From: Candidatus Methylomirabilis sp.
GTDB taxonomy: Bacteria; Muiribacteriota; Ozemobacteria; Ozemobacterales; Ozemobacteraceae
DNA: 64,000 nucleotides
Direction of reading: 5' to 3'
Assembly: GCA_020722725.1 (NCBI GenBank)
Contig: DYKG01000015.1
Location: 1-64,000, forward strand
The notes below the pieces were generated by a model. It had not been told where the DNA came from. It ran no database searches and was given only the letters and a program-made list of their open reading frames with translations. Position 1 is the stretch's first letter, and every line of letters begins with the position of its first letter. Both the position numbers and the translations under genes were made by a program. Shown here in pieces: positions 53,542-62,209 of the stretch.

Positions 53542-54786
53542 ATGCTTTCCAAGACGCCTCAATTCCGTTGCTCTTTCTGCGGAAAGAGTCAGGATCAGGT
53601 TCGCAAGCTTATTGCCGGCCCTGAGGTCTACATTTGTGATGAATGCATCGGGCTTTGCAACGAGATTATTTTGGAGGAGCTTGACGAAGATGCTCCAATG
53701 GAACTTAAAAATGTTCTCAAACCCAAAGAAATCGCCAAGTTTCTTGACCAGTATGTAGTCGGTCAGGATCGGGCCAAGAAAGTTTTGTCGGTAGCGGTTT
53801 ATAATCACTACAAACGAATCTCTCTTGATGAGTTGCATAAGGACGATGTTGAAGTTCAGAAGTCAAATGTTCTTTTGATCGGTCCGACCGGCTCTGGCAA
53901 GACCCACATCGCTCAGACAATGGCCAAGCTGCTCAACGTGCCGTTCTGCATTGCAGACGCCACGACGCTGACCGAAGCAGGTTATGTCGGTGAAGATGTA
54001 GAGAGCATTCTGCTCAATCTTCTTCGCGCTGCCGACTATGATGTGCAGAAAGCCGAGCGTGGCATTGTTTACATTGACGAAATCGACAAAATCGCCCGCA
54101 AGAGCGAGAATGTTTCAATCACCCGCGACGTTTCGGGTGAAGGTGTTCAGCAGGCTCTGCTGAAACTGCTTGAAGGCAAGGTTGCTCATGTGCCGCCCCA
54201 GGGTGGACGCAAGCATCCGCACCAGGACTTCATTCAGCTCAACACCAAGAACATTCTGTTCCTGCTGGGCGGGTCGTTTGAAGGAATTGAGAAAATCATC
54301 GAAAACCGCACCACCTGTAAATCAATGGGGTTTGGTGCCACCCCAGTTGCGAAACATGAACGCAAGGTCGGTGAACTGCTGAAAGACGTGATGCCCGAAG
54401 ATCTGCTGAAATTCGGGATGATCCCTGAATTCATCGGTCGCGTGCCGATTCTGGCCACTTTCGACAACCTGCACTGCGAAGATCTGGTAAAAATTCTGAT
54501 CGAGCCTAAAGACGCTCTGGTCAAGCAATTTGCCCGATTGCTGCGCATGGAAGGGGTTGATCTCGAAATCACTCCAAAAGCTCTGAATGCCATCGCCCGC
54601 AATGCGATCAGGCAAAACACCGGAGCCCGTGGACTGCGCCGCATCATAGAAGAACTGATGCTCGATCTGATGTATGACATTCCGTCAGACAAAAGCATCG
54701 GCAAAGTTATCATTCATGAGCGCTGTGTCGAGAAAAAAGAACCCTATCAGGTAATCTACAAGATCGATAACAGTCAGACCGCCTGA
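53542..54786 (+). CDS. clpX: ATP-dependent unfoldase ClpX
   Basis: ClpX unfolds tagged proteins for ClpP. The 414 residues have the N-terminal zinc finger (Cys10, Cys13, Cys32, Cys35), Walker A GPTGSGKT, the YVGEDVES pore loop, Walker [11 protein letters not shown], the ClpP-contacting region before [12 protein letters not shown], and sensor II. It lies two bases after clpP. Confidence 0.97.
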   Translation: MLSKTPQFRCSFCGKSQDQVRKLIAGPEVYICDECIGLCNEIILEELDEDAPMELKNVLKPKEIAKFLDQYVVGQDRAKKVLSVAVYNHYKRISLDELHKDDVEVQKSNVLLIGPTGSGKTHIAQTMAKLLNVPFCIADATTLTEAGYVGEDVESILLNLLRAADYDVQKAERGIVYIDEIDKIARKSENVSITRDVSGEGVQQALLKLLEGKVAHVPPQGGRKHPHQDFIQLNTKNILFLLGGSFEGIEKIIENRTTCKSMGFGATPVAKHERKVGELLKDVMPEDLLKFGMIPEFIGRVPILATFDNLHCEDLVKILIEPKDALVKQFARLLRMEGVDLEITPKALNAIARNAIRQNTGARGLRRIIEELMLDLMYDIPSDKSIGKVIIHERCVEKKEPYQVIYKIDNSQTA

Positions 54787-54797
54787 TTTAACCCGCA

Positions 54798-54831
54798 CAT
54801 AAAAAAGCCGCCTCAAGGCGGCTTTTTTATG
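54798..54831 (+). terminator. Terminator of tig-clpP-clpX
   Basis: A perfect palindrome with arms CATAAAAAAGCCGCC and GGCGGCTTTTTTATG around a TCAA loop. Confidence 0.9.
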
Positions 54832-54905
54832 TCAACAAAACCCTTTTCTATTCAGGGTTTTTCAGGTAAAATATGAATTATATGAATCTTCTGGAGGCGA
54901 CTTAA

Positions 54906-55163
54906 ATGCGGTTTAAATATTTATTTAAGTTTTCAGTTTGCCTTTTCCTGTTTTTATCGGTCGTTAATCTGGCCAATGCCGACCCTCTCGACAAAATAGT
55001 TGAATTTTACACATCATCGGTTCCCAACCCTGCTGAAGTAAAAATCGATGTGTTGAAAGTCATGGAAACGCAGCAAACAAGCTTTTATGTTTATTACCAG
55101 AACTGCCATTCGCAAAATGGCTGCTCTTCTGTTTTAAGGGTTATTGGTTATCATGATCTATGA
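54906..55163 (+). CDS. Small secreted protein, unknown
   Basis: The 85-residue protein has GGAGG eight bases upstream, a signal peptide ending ANA-DPL, and a Cys pair near the end (NCHSQNGCSS). There is no known family. It lies upstream of the zinc-uptake locus on the same strand. Confidence 0.6.
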   Translation: MRFKYLFKFSVCLFLFLSVVNLANADPLDKIVEFYTSSVPNPAEVKIDVLKVMETQQTSFYVYYQNCHSQNGCSSVLRVIGYHDL

Positions 55164-55243
55164 CTTTGCGAAAAGCCCACGAAGTTAATGGCATTTGCCA
55201 TAAATTTTGACTTTTCCTGCCTTGTGAGTTATTTTGTGTTATT

Positions 55244-55645
55244 ATGTTTGAGGTCAGAAAGATACTACTTTGGCGAAAGTTTACAGCCAGTTTCTTGCTG
55301 ACTGTCTTTATCGCCTGGTCTTTTCTCTTCACTTCGCACTTTCTGGACTGGTTTCCCGACTGGCATGACCATAGTCAGGGCAAACATTCCTGCAGGTCAG
55401 GCTGTTGCCATTTTTCTTGGCCGCAATCAGCCAAAGCTACATTCAATTGCCAAAAAAACAGAACTGATTGCCCCATCTGCCAGATGGCGGCGCAGTTTTT
55501 CAGCACCAGTCTGATTCAGCCATTCATTCTCGAAGCTGCAAATATTGAAGAACAGGTTTTTCCAATCTCTTTTATTTCGAGAGATTTTTCTTACGGTTGC
55601 GGTCATTTCCCCAGGGGGCCTCCACCATCAAATACTCAGGCTTGA
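55244..55645 (+). CDS. Cys/His-rich membrane-anchored protein, DUF2946-like
   Basis: The 133 residues have an N-terminal membrane helix (about 14-32), then a Cys/His-rich segment (DWHDHSQGKHSCRSGCCHF, then DCPICQ) and a C-terminus RGPPPS. A CPxC with an (A/G)PP tail is typical of DUF2946 proteins, small periplasmic proteins found near metal-transport genes. It probably binds a metal. The start lacks a clear ribosome site. Confidence 0.6.
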   Translation: MFEVRKILLWRKFTASFLLTVFIAWSFLFTSHFLDWFPDWHDHSQGKHSCRSGCCHFSWPQSAKATFNCQKNRTDCPICQMAAQFFSTSLIQPFILEAANIEEQVFPISFISRDFSYGCGHFPRGPPPSNTQA

Positions 55646-55687
55646 CCAATCCAATAATCTGAATTTTTTCCTGCCTGCCACAGGCAA

Positions 55688-55715
55688 GCAGGGTCAAATC
55701 AAAATTTGACCCTGC
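55688..55715. promoter_or_regulatory. Perfect inverted repeat upstream of the zinc-uptake genes
   Basis: GCAGGGTCAAAT and ATTTGACCCTGC arms (12 bases) with a CAAA loop. No T run follows on the plus strand. An overlapping smaller hairpin (GCCTG/CAGGC, near 55673-55685) could compete. It may be a terminator for 55244-55645 or a metal-regulator site; it does not match a Zur/Fur box that I know. Confidence 0.45.
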
Positions 55716-55813
55716 AGTCAGTTCGATTATCATCCTTTTTTATTTTTCAAATTTAACTTGGAAAACGGCAAAGTTTTTTTGCACGCTTTTTCCGCAAATC
55801 ATAGTGAGGAAAC

Positions 55814-57223
55814 ATGAGCAAAAATCACTTAAAATTTCAAACGGCCATTTTTTTAATCTGCCTGACAACAATCATTTCAATTCCGGCTTACGGTGTAACT
55901 GTAGAAGATCGCCTGGCAATTCTCGAAAAAAATATGGCCGACATGCAGAAAGCCTACGAACAACAGATCGACTCCTTAAAATCAGAGATTTCCAAACTGA
56001 GAGAGCAATCCAACATGACTGACAATTCTGCAAATTCTGAAGAGCAGGAACTCGCTGATTTAAAAAAGCAGGCGCAGCAATTGACTGCATCAAAAGAATC
56101 GCAAACTCCTCCTGAAAAAAGAGAATTCGAAGCGGGGAATCTGGGACTTCAGTCAGAAAACCCTGAAATCAGCGTTGTTGGCGATTTTCTCTGGAAACTG
56201 CAAAGCATCGATAAACAGAGAAATAATTCCGATGCTCTTTTCAGAATTCTTGGCGTTCATTACGAAAGCTACCTCGACCCCTACACGAAATTCAAAGGCA
56301 CCGCCCCGGTTCTGGAAAATGACTCGATGCTGGGAGAAGCATATATTACCAGGTTCGGAGCAGGAAAAAACCTGAACATCACTCTTGGCCGGTTCAGGCA
56401 GCAATTTGGCGTAATCAATCGCTGGCATCAGGCCGGTCTTGATTTCGCCGAATTCCCTCTGGCAATGCGACGAGTTCTTGGCGACGGCGGGCTAAACCAG
56501 AACGGCGTGTCATTCGACTGGCAACTGGGTAATGCAGGTAAGGAAACCCAGGAACTAACTCTTCAGCTTACAGAGGCTTCAAATCCTCGTCTTTTCGGGG
56601 CAAATACCAAGGGATTACCTGCTGTAATGGCGCACTTCAAGAGCTTTCGCGACATCGACGTGAATCGCTATCGAGAAATCGGCATAACCGCCATGGCCGG
56701 TGCCAATGATAACTGGAACGTCAATCAGGCCGGCAAAGTGGTTCAGTTCGACGAAACCCGGCCGACATATGCATTTGGCCTTGATTACACCTACCTCTGG
56801 GAACCGGCGGATAACATGAGATACCGGAATTTTCTCTGGAGAACTGAGCTTTACGGAACCAGAAAAGAAATTTTGCGACCGGATAACGGGAAAAAAGACG
56901 CTTTAACTGCATTTGGCGGCTACACCAATCTACAGTGGAAACTGAACCGGGAATTCGAAACCGGCATAAGGCTTGACTACTTTCAGCCCGACAGCAAGGA
57001 TTATGCAGTCAGCGGTAATTTGAACCTCGCTCCGCTGGCTCTGGCTGGCGATGACCCTTCAGAATGGCAGGTCTGCCCGTATATAACCTGGTATCAGAGC
57101 CCATGGGTTCATTATCGGCTTGAATTCGATTACCGGGCAGGGCATAATTTCGGCCCGGACGAAAAGCGCTTGATTCTGCAATGCGTATGGGCTGCCGGTC
57201 CACACAAACACGAACGCTACTGA
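55814..57223 (+). CDS. Coiled-coil plus beta-barrel outer-membrane porin-like protein
   Basis: The 469-residue protein has a signal peptide ending PAYG-VTV, an N-terminal coiled coil (VEDRLAILEKNMADMQKAY and onward, about 28-75) and a long beta-rich C-terminal part with Tyr/Trp-bounded strands (LGRFRQQFGVINRWHQAGLDF). That layout is typical of trimeric porins, and of the outer-membrane proteins found beside zinc ABC transporters. GAGGAAAC gives a good ribosome site. It lies 35 bases before the binding-protein gene. Confidence 0.75.
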   Translation: MSKNHLKFQTAIFLICLTTIISIPAYGVTVEDRLAILEKNMADMQKAYEQQIDSLKSEISKLREQSNMTDNSANSEEQELADLKKQAQQLTASKESQTPPEKREFEAGNLGLQSENPEISVVGDFLWKLQSIDKQRNNSDALFRILGVHYESYLDPYTKFKGTAPVLENDSMLGEAYITRFGAGKNLNITLGRFRQQFGVINRWHQAGLDFAEFPLAMRRVLGDGGLNQNGVSFDWQLGNAGKETQELTLQLTEASNPRLFGANTKGLPAVMAHFKSFRDIDVNRYREIGITAMAGANDNWNVNQAGKVVQFDETRPTYAFGLDYTYLWEPADNMRYRNFLWRTELYGTRKEILRPDNGKKDALTAFGGYTNLQWKLNREFETGIRLDYFQPDSKDYAVSGNLNLAPLALAGDDPSEWQVCPYITWYQSPWVHYRLEFDYRAGHNFGPDEKRLILQCVWAAGPHKHERY

Positions 57224-57258
57224 TTCTTTAAAATTTTTATTTAATTTTTCGAGGAAAT

Positions 57259-58314
57259 ATGAAAAACAGAGTTTCAATACTTATTGCATGTCTTATAGTT
57301 TCGGCTTTCATTTCTCAGCCTTCATGGGCAAAGCTCAAAGTTGTGGCGACGATAACTGATTACGCCGATCTGGCAAGTCAGATCGGCGGCGAACATGTTG
57401 AAGTGAAAGCAATAATCGAGGGGAGCCAAGATGCTCATTTCATCAGGCCCAAACCATCTTTTGTCGAATTGCTCAGAAATGCCGACGTTCTGATTGCTAC
57501 CGGCCTGGATCTTGAGATGTGGCTGCCTTCAGCAGTCGACAAATCAGGCAATAAAAGAATCAGGAGCGGCGAACTGGGTTATATATCGGTCGCAACTGAC
57601 TTGAAGATGAAAGAAAAGCCGGTAAGCTTATCTAAAATAGAAGGCGGCCTGCATATATACGGGAATCCCCATATTACCGTAAGCCCGCTGAACATTATTC
57701 ACGTTGTTGAAAACATCAAAATAGGTTTCAGTCGCAATCTTCCAGAGAAAAGCGAAGAATTTGAAAAAAACAGCAAAAGAGTTGTCTCTCAGATCGCTGA
57801 AAAGCTTTACGGTGCAGAACTGATTCGTATTCTTGGTCAGGAGACCCTGATAGAGCTTCACAAGACCGACCAGCTATTCAGTTTTCTTGAAAGCAAAAAA
57901 CTTCGGGGTAAAAGCCTGATTGACTTTGCCGACGGCTGGCTGAAGAAGCTTTACCCATTCAAAGGCAGTCGCATTATAACTTATCATAAGAACTGGCGCT
58001 ATCTTTTCGACGACTTCGCCCTGGTCGAAGGCGGTTTCATTGAGCCCAAGCCCGGGATTCCGCCATCACCCAGGCATTTGAGTCAATTGCGTGAAGAAAT
58101 AAAAAAGAACCGGATCAAACTGATAATCGCTGCCAACTATTTTGACGAAAAAACCGTGAAATCGCTGGCCGAAGATACCGGTGCCGCCTATCTGATGCTG
58201 CCCTACTACGTCGGTGGATCACCCGAAGCAAAAACCTGGCTGGATCTGATGAACTTCTGGGTTGAATCGATTGCCCGCGAGCTTTCACAGGCGCAAGAGA
58301 AAAAAAATGGCTGA
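57259..58314 (+). CDS. znuA: Zinc/manganese ABC transporter substrate-binding protein
   Basis: The 351-residue periplasmic protein of the SBP_bac_9 family has a signal peptide ending SWA-KLK and candidate metal ligands His61 (DAHFIRPKPS), His in GNPHITVSP and His in ITYHKNWRYL. No His-rich loop is present, so manganese or iron cannot be excluded. Its last codons overlap the ATPase gene by eight bases. Confidence 0.88.
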   Translation: MKNRVSILIACLIVSAFISQPSWAKLKVVATITDYADLASQIGGEHVEVKAIIEGSQDAHFIRPKPSFVELLRNADVLIATGLDLEMWLPSAVDKSGNKRIRSGELGYISVATDLKMKEKPVSLSKIEGGLHIYGNPHITVSPLNIIHVVENIKIGFSRNLPEKSEEFEKNSKRVVSQIAEKLYGAELIRILGQETLIELHKTDQLFSFLESKKLRGKSLIDFADGWLKKLYPFKGSRIITYHKNWRYLFDDFALVEGGFIEPKPGIPPSPRHLSQLREEIKKNRIKLIIAANYFDEKTVKSLAEDTGAAYLMLPYYVGGSPEAKTWLDLMNFWVESIARELSQAQEKKNG

Positions 58315-59026
58315 GCACATCGTAAAATGCCGAAATCTGAGCATTGGTTACGGCAATGAAATTGTTCTTCAAGGCATTAATCTGGAAATTGCCAAAGGCG
58401 ATTACCTTCCCTTCGTCGGTTATAACGGAGCAGGAAAAACTACCCTTCTGCGCACGATACTCGGCTTGCTCAAGCCACTTGGCGGCGAACTGATGATTGC
58501 AGAAAACCATGTTCCCGGCTATGTTGCACAGGTTTCGACCCTCGACAAGCTATACCCGGTAACCGCCAGACAGATAGTACATATGGGGTTTTATCCGAAA
58601 ATAGGCTTCTGGCAACAACCAGGGTCGGCATTGATCGAAAGAGCTGAAAAACTGCTTTGCAGATTCAACCTGCAGGATCATGCCGATCGGCCTTTTGAAG
58701 AACTATCCGGTGGAATGAGGCAGAAAGTGCTTATTGCAAGAGCCCTGGTAACCAATACCGATCTATTGATCATGGATGAACCCGCTACCGGCCTTGACGA
58801 AAAGTCTGAATTCGAACTGATAGAATTGCTTTTCCAGCTCAGTGAGAAAGAGGGCAAAACAGTTCTTTTTGCCCAGCATAACCTTGCACCAATTCTGTTT
58901 TTTGCCAAGAAAATCTGCCATTTCAATCAGGGTCGGGTCGAACTGGTTTCGATGGCTGATTACCAGAGAAGTTCCAGGTTAAGCCGACCCGATTCTCTGA
59001 AAGTTGAGCAGTCCAGCCATGTTTGA
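58307..59026 (+). CDS. znuC: Zinc/manganese ABC transporter ATP-binding protein
   Basis: The 239-residue ATPase has Walker A GYNGAGKTT, the signature LSGGMRQKVLIARAL, Walker B LLIMDEPATGLD and the switch His (FAQHN). It starts at the ATG of MAEHIVKC. It overlaps the substrate-binding gene and the permease gene, so all three are translated together. Confidence 0.9.
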   Translation: MAEHIVKCRNLSIGYGNEIVLQGINLEIAKGDYLPFVGYNGAGKTTLLRTILGLLKPLGGELMIAENHVPGYVAQVSTLDKLYPVTARQIVHMGFYPKIGFWQQPGSALIERAEKLLCRFNLQDHADRPFEELSGGMRQKVLIARALVTNTDLLIMDEPATGLDEKSEFELIELLFQLSEKEGKTVLFAQHNLAPILFFAKKICHFNQGRVELVSMADYQRSSRLSRPDSLKVEQSSHV

Positions 59027-60221
59027 TTTCGCGTCGATTTCAGCAGTTATTGAACTATACGGTCAGGCTCTTCCAACCGCAATTCTAATGGCAATTACCT
59101 TTTCAATTTTCGGCGTTTTCGTTGTACTGAAAAGAGTCGTATTTATCGGAATAACTCTTTCAGAAGCTGCAGCCTGCGGAGTTGCCGCTGCGCTGGTTTA
59201 CGACGCCCCCCCCTTTCTCGGGGCTGCATTGCTCTGCCTGATGGTTGTCGGTCTGCTGGCCTACCCCTACGAATCATGGAGATTACCGAGAGACACGGTT
59301 CTGGGAAGTATTTTCATACTGGCCTCGGGCATGAGCATTCTTCTTGTTGCCAGAAGCGGGTTTGGTCTGGAAAAAGTGAAAGCCCTTCTCTACGGAAATC
59401 TGCTGTTTGCTTCAAATAATGATTTGACTCTAATGGCGGCAATCATGATTCCCGCTTTGCTGTCTGTCTTTGTCTTTTATCGACCGTTGCTTTACACATT
59501 TCTCGACCGCGAATCGGCACAAACCCTTGGCATCAGGGTCATTCGTTTTGAACTGATGTTTTTCGTGTTTCTCGGACTGATTGTCGCATCATCATCAAAG
59601 ATTGCCGGAGTAATGCTGGTATTCTGTTATCTTGTTATTCCGACAGCAGCTGCGCTTCTTCTATCGAGAAGAATGACCCCGGTTCTCATTTTATCGGCAG
59701 CCATTTCGGTTCTGGCAACATGGCTCGGCATAATGACTTCTTACAGTGCCGATCTGCCTCCGAATCAACTGGTAGCAGTAATCAGCTGCGCATTTCTTTT
59801 AATTGCCATGGTTTTTCACACAATCGAACGATTCTATGGGAAAATATCTGCCACAGTCATTGCTTTAGCCCTTTCTGCAATTTTAATTACTTATTTGAAT
59901 AGTCTTGAAATCAAGTTCCCGGTTGAATCAACCGAAAAAATCTCGCAAAGAGAAGTTACCCGGCAAGATTCAGAGGCTGAAATTTCCGGCTGGCCTGGTC
60001 AGATCAAAGCACTTAAACAAATTCTTGAATCAAATCGCAGAACTGGTCTACAAAAGGCTGTTTCCTTGCTCAAGTCTTCCCCACCAGAGTTCTTTGCAGA
60101 AGAAATTGTTGCCCTTATTGAAGAATCGATTGAAAAAAAACTTGAACTGAATCGAGCCCTGCCTCTAAATCACGAAACCAATCTAATGATTCTGCAAAAC
60201 GAAATTGATCTTGAGAAATAA
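59019..60221 (+). CDS. znuB: Zinc/manganese ABC transporter permease with C-terminal extension
   Basis: This ABC-3 family permease has eight or so membrane helices in residues 1-295. Family blocks are LKRVVFIGITLSEAAACG and DRESAQTLGIRV. The last 100 residues (after NSLEIKFPV) are a soluble, charged helical tail absent from ordinary ZnuB proteins. Overlap with the ATPase gene is eight bases. Confidence 0.87.
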   Translation: MFDFASISAVIELYGQALPTAILMAITFSIFGVFVVLKRVVFIGITLSEAAACGVAAALVYDAPPFLGAALLCLMVVGLLAYPYESWRLPRDTVLGSIFILASGMSILLVARSGFGLEKVKALLYGNLLFASNNDLTLMAAIMIPALLSVFVFYRPLLYTFLDRESAQTLGIRVIRFELMFFVFLGLIVASSSKIAGVMLVFCYLVIPTAAALLLSRRMTPVLILSAAISVLATWLGIMTSYSADLPPNQLVAVISCAFLLIAMVFHTIERFYGKISATVIALALSAILITYLNSLEIKFPVESTEKISQREVTRQDSEAEISGWPGQIKALKQILESNRRTGLQKAVSLLKSSPPEFFAEEIVALIEESIEKKLELNRALPLNHETNLMILQNEIDLEK

Positions 60222-60418
60222 TACCAGTCCTATTTCGTTCGTATCAAAAACCGGCTTTGTTGATCGCTGAGTCGTTTTGCGAGAGGTTGGTAAGCTGAGT
60301 AGAACTATCAAAGCACCCGGTGCCAAAGTTTATACGAAAGTATTTTTTAGAATTAGTATAAAATACGGCCAGGCCTTTTTATGTTAGAATACCTTATTCA
60401 AATTGAAAGGGTAATGTT

Positions 60419-61228
60419 ATGAAAAGCAAGCCTCAGGCAGATATTGGAATCTTCAGCGGCAGTGGTATGTATGAATTTGCTGCAGACCAGATTGAGACGG
60501 TAAAAATAAACACTCCTTACGGCCCTCCCGGCGATCTGATTGAAATAGGCACCATTGGCGGCAAAAGAGTGGCTTTTCTGCCCCGTCATGGACGAAAACA
60601 CAGTATTCCACCGCACAAAATCAATTACCGGGCAAATCTCTGGGCAATGAAAGAGCTGGGAGTCAGCCGCATAATTTCGCCCTGCGCCTGCGGATCATTG
60701 CAGAAAGACATTAAACCTGGTGAATTTGTGGTTACCGATCAATTTGTCGATCGAACCAAAGGCCGCGAAGACACTTTCTGCGATGGGCCTGAAGTAATGC
60801 ACATATCTGCAGCCGAGCCCTATTGCCCCGAATTGCGAAAACTTGCAACTGCGGCAATCAGGGCCGAAGGAGCCGTCGGTCACAACGGCGGCACAATTGT
60901 GGTAATCAACGGGCCGCGCTTTTCAAGCAAAGCCGAAAGTAAATGGTTCACCCAGATGGGCTGGCATACAGTTAACATGACCCAGTACCCCGAAGTGGTG
61001 CTTGCCCAGGAACTGGGGATCTGTATCGTAAACATTGCGATGATCACCGACTATGATGCGGGACTGGCAGGCGATGTGCCGGAAGTTACGACCAAAGAAG
61101 TGGTCAGAATGTTTCAAAGCAGCGTTGGAATCCTGCACAAAATTTTGATTCGTCTGATTAAAGAGATTCCCGCAGAACGAAAAACCTGCCGTTGCCTGCA
61201 GAAGGTTGATGAAGCGTATTTTTGTTGA
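60419..61228 (+). CDS. mtnP: S-methyl-5'-thioadenosine phosphorylase
   Basis: MtnP cleaves methylthioadenosine to adenine and methylthioribose 1-phosphate, returning sulphur and purine. The 269 residues have GIFSGSGMY, LPRHGRKHSIPPHKINYRAN, GPRFSSKAES and NMTQYPEVVLAQELG, the latter typical of the MTA-binding branch. The longer Cys-rich tail (CRCLQKVDEAYFC) is unusual. An AAAGGG site precedes the ATG. Confidence 0.93.
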   Translation: MKSKPQADIGIFSGSGMYEFAADQIETVKINTPYGPPGDLIEIGTIGGKRVAFLPRHGRKHSIPPHKINYRANLWAMKELGVSRIISPCACGSLQKDIKPGEFVVTDQFVDRTKGREDTFCDGPEVMHISAAEPYCPELRKLATAAIRAEGAVGHNGGTIVVINGPRFSSKAESKWFTQMGWHTVNMTQYPEVVLAQELGICIVNIAMITDYDAGLAGDVPEVTTKEVVRMFQSSVGILHKILIRLIKEIPAERKTCRCLQKVDEAYFC

Positions 61229-61229
61229 A

Positions 61230-61254
61230 CCCCAACGGTTGAACCCGTTGGGGC
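61230..61254. terminator. Hairpin between convergent mtnP and PfkB-kinase genes
   Basis: CCCCAACGG and CCGTTGGGG arms with a six-base loop. There is no T run on either strand, so termination is uncertain. Confidence 0.5.
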
Positions 61255-61271
61255 CTGGACAAGAATAGGGA

Positions 61272-62183
61272 TTATTCTACGGTTACCATTTTTTTGATGG
61301 CGTTAAAGCGATTTTCTATTGTTTCAGGTTTGAGATTGAGATATGAATCGAGGCTGAATTTTTCTACGGTAATCGAACCCATGGCACTGCCGTAAAGCAT
61401 GCTCCTTCTGAATCCGTTTTCGGAATAATCACCATGGCGGGCCAGACTGCCCATGAAACCACCGGCAAATGAGTCGCCGGCACCGGTCGGGTCGGTAATA
61501 TCGAGAATCGGGAATGCGGGGGTGAAAAAGCGGTCGGTTTTGGTCGCGCACATTGCGCCAAGCTCGCCCATTTTCACGACTACACGATCGGGGCCCATTT
61601 TCAGCAGTTTATCAACTGCGGGAGCAAATTTCTTTTCGCCGGCAAGCATCAGGGCTTCCTGGAAATTGATGAAAAGCACGTCAACCTTGCTGACGGCCTG
61701 TTTGAGCAGGTCATTGGTGATGTTGATCCAGAGGTTCATGGTGTCAAGGGCAATGACTTTAGGCTTTTTAACCTTTTCGATAATTTTGATCTGCAGCGCG
61801 GGGTGGATATTGCCCAGGAAAACCAGTTCGGCATTGCAGTATTCTTCGGGCAGAACCGGATCGAAAGTTTCAAAAACATTGAGTTTGGTATCATGGGTGG
61901 TGGCATCGCCGAAATCTTCGCCGTAACTGCCTGACCAGTGGAAGGTTTCGCCGTCTTTTTTCAATTCGAAACCCTGAAGATCAACCTGATGTTTCTTTAA
62001 AAAATCGACATGAGCCGGTTCAAAATCTTTGCCGGCAACCCCGACAAGACCGACTTTGGTGAAGTAGCTTGCCACAGTCGATGCATAAACCGCTGAACCG
62101 CCAAGGGCTCGTTCGCGTTTTCCTTTGGGAGTCTGCAGGGTATCATAGGCAACCGAACCGATTATAACCAATTTGACGCTCAT
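61272..62183 (-). CDS. PfkB-family sugar/nucleoside kinase
   Basis: The 303-residue kinase of the ribokinase fold opens with IGSVAYDTLQTPKGKRERAL and LGGSAVYAS and has the anion-hole/catalytic motif DPTGAGDSFAGGFMG. The substrate is not clear. Its place opposite mtnP would fit a nucleoside or methylthioribose-type substrate, but this is only context. CGGAGG is seven bases before the ATG. Confidence 0.88.
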   Translation of the reverse strand: MSVKLVIIGSVAYDTLQTPKGKRERALGGSAVYASTVASYFTKVGLVGVAGKDFEPAHVDFLKKHQVDLQGFELKKDGETFHWSGSYGEDFGDATTHDTKLNVFETFDPVLPEEYCNAELVFLGNIHPALQIKIIEKVKKPKVIALDTMNLWINITNDLLKQAVSKVDVLFINFQEALMLAGEKKFAPAVDKLLKMGPDRVVVKMGELGAMCATKTDRFFTPAFPILDITDPTGAGDSFAGGFMGSLARHGDYSENGFRRSMLYGSAMGSITVEKFSLDSYLNLKPETIENRFNAIKKMVTVE

Positions 62184-62209
62184 TTATTCCTCCGGAAGTT
62201 TTTAGCATT

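Noticed and set aside
61230-61254. Strong terminator after mtnP
   Set aside because: The stem is good but no T run follows on either strand, so it is only listed with low confidence.
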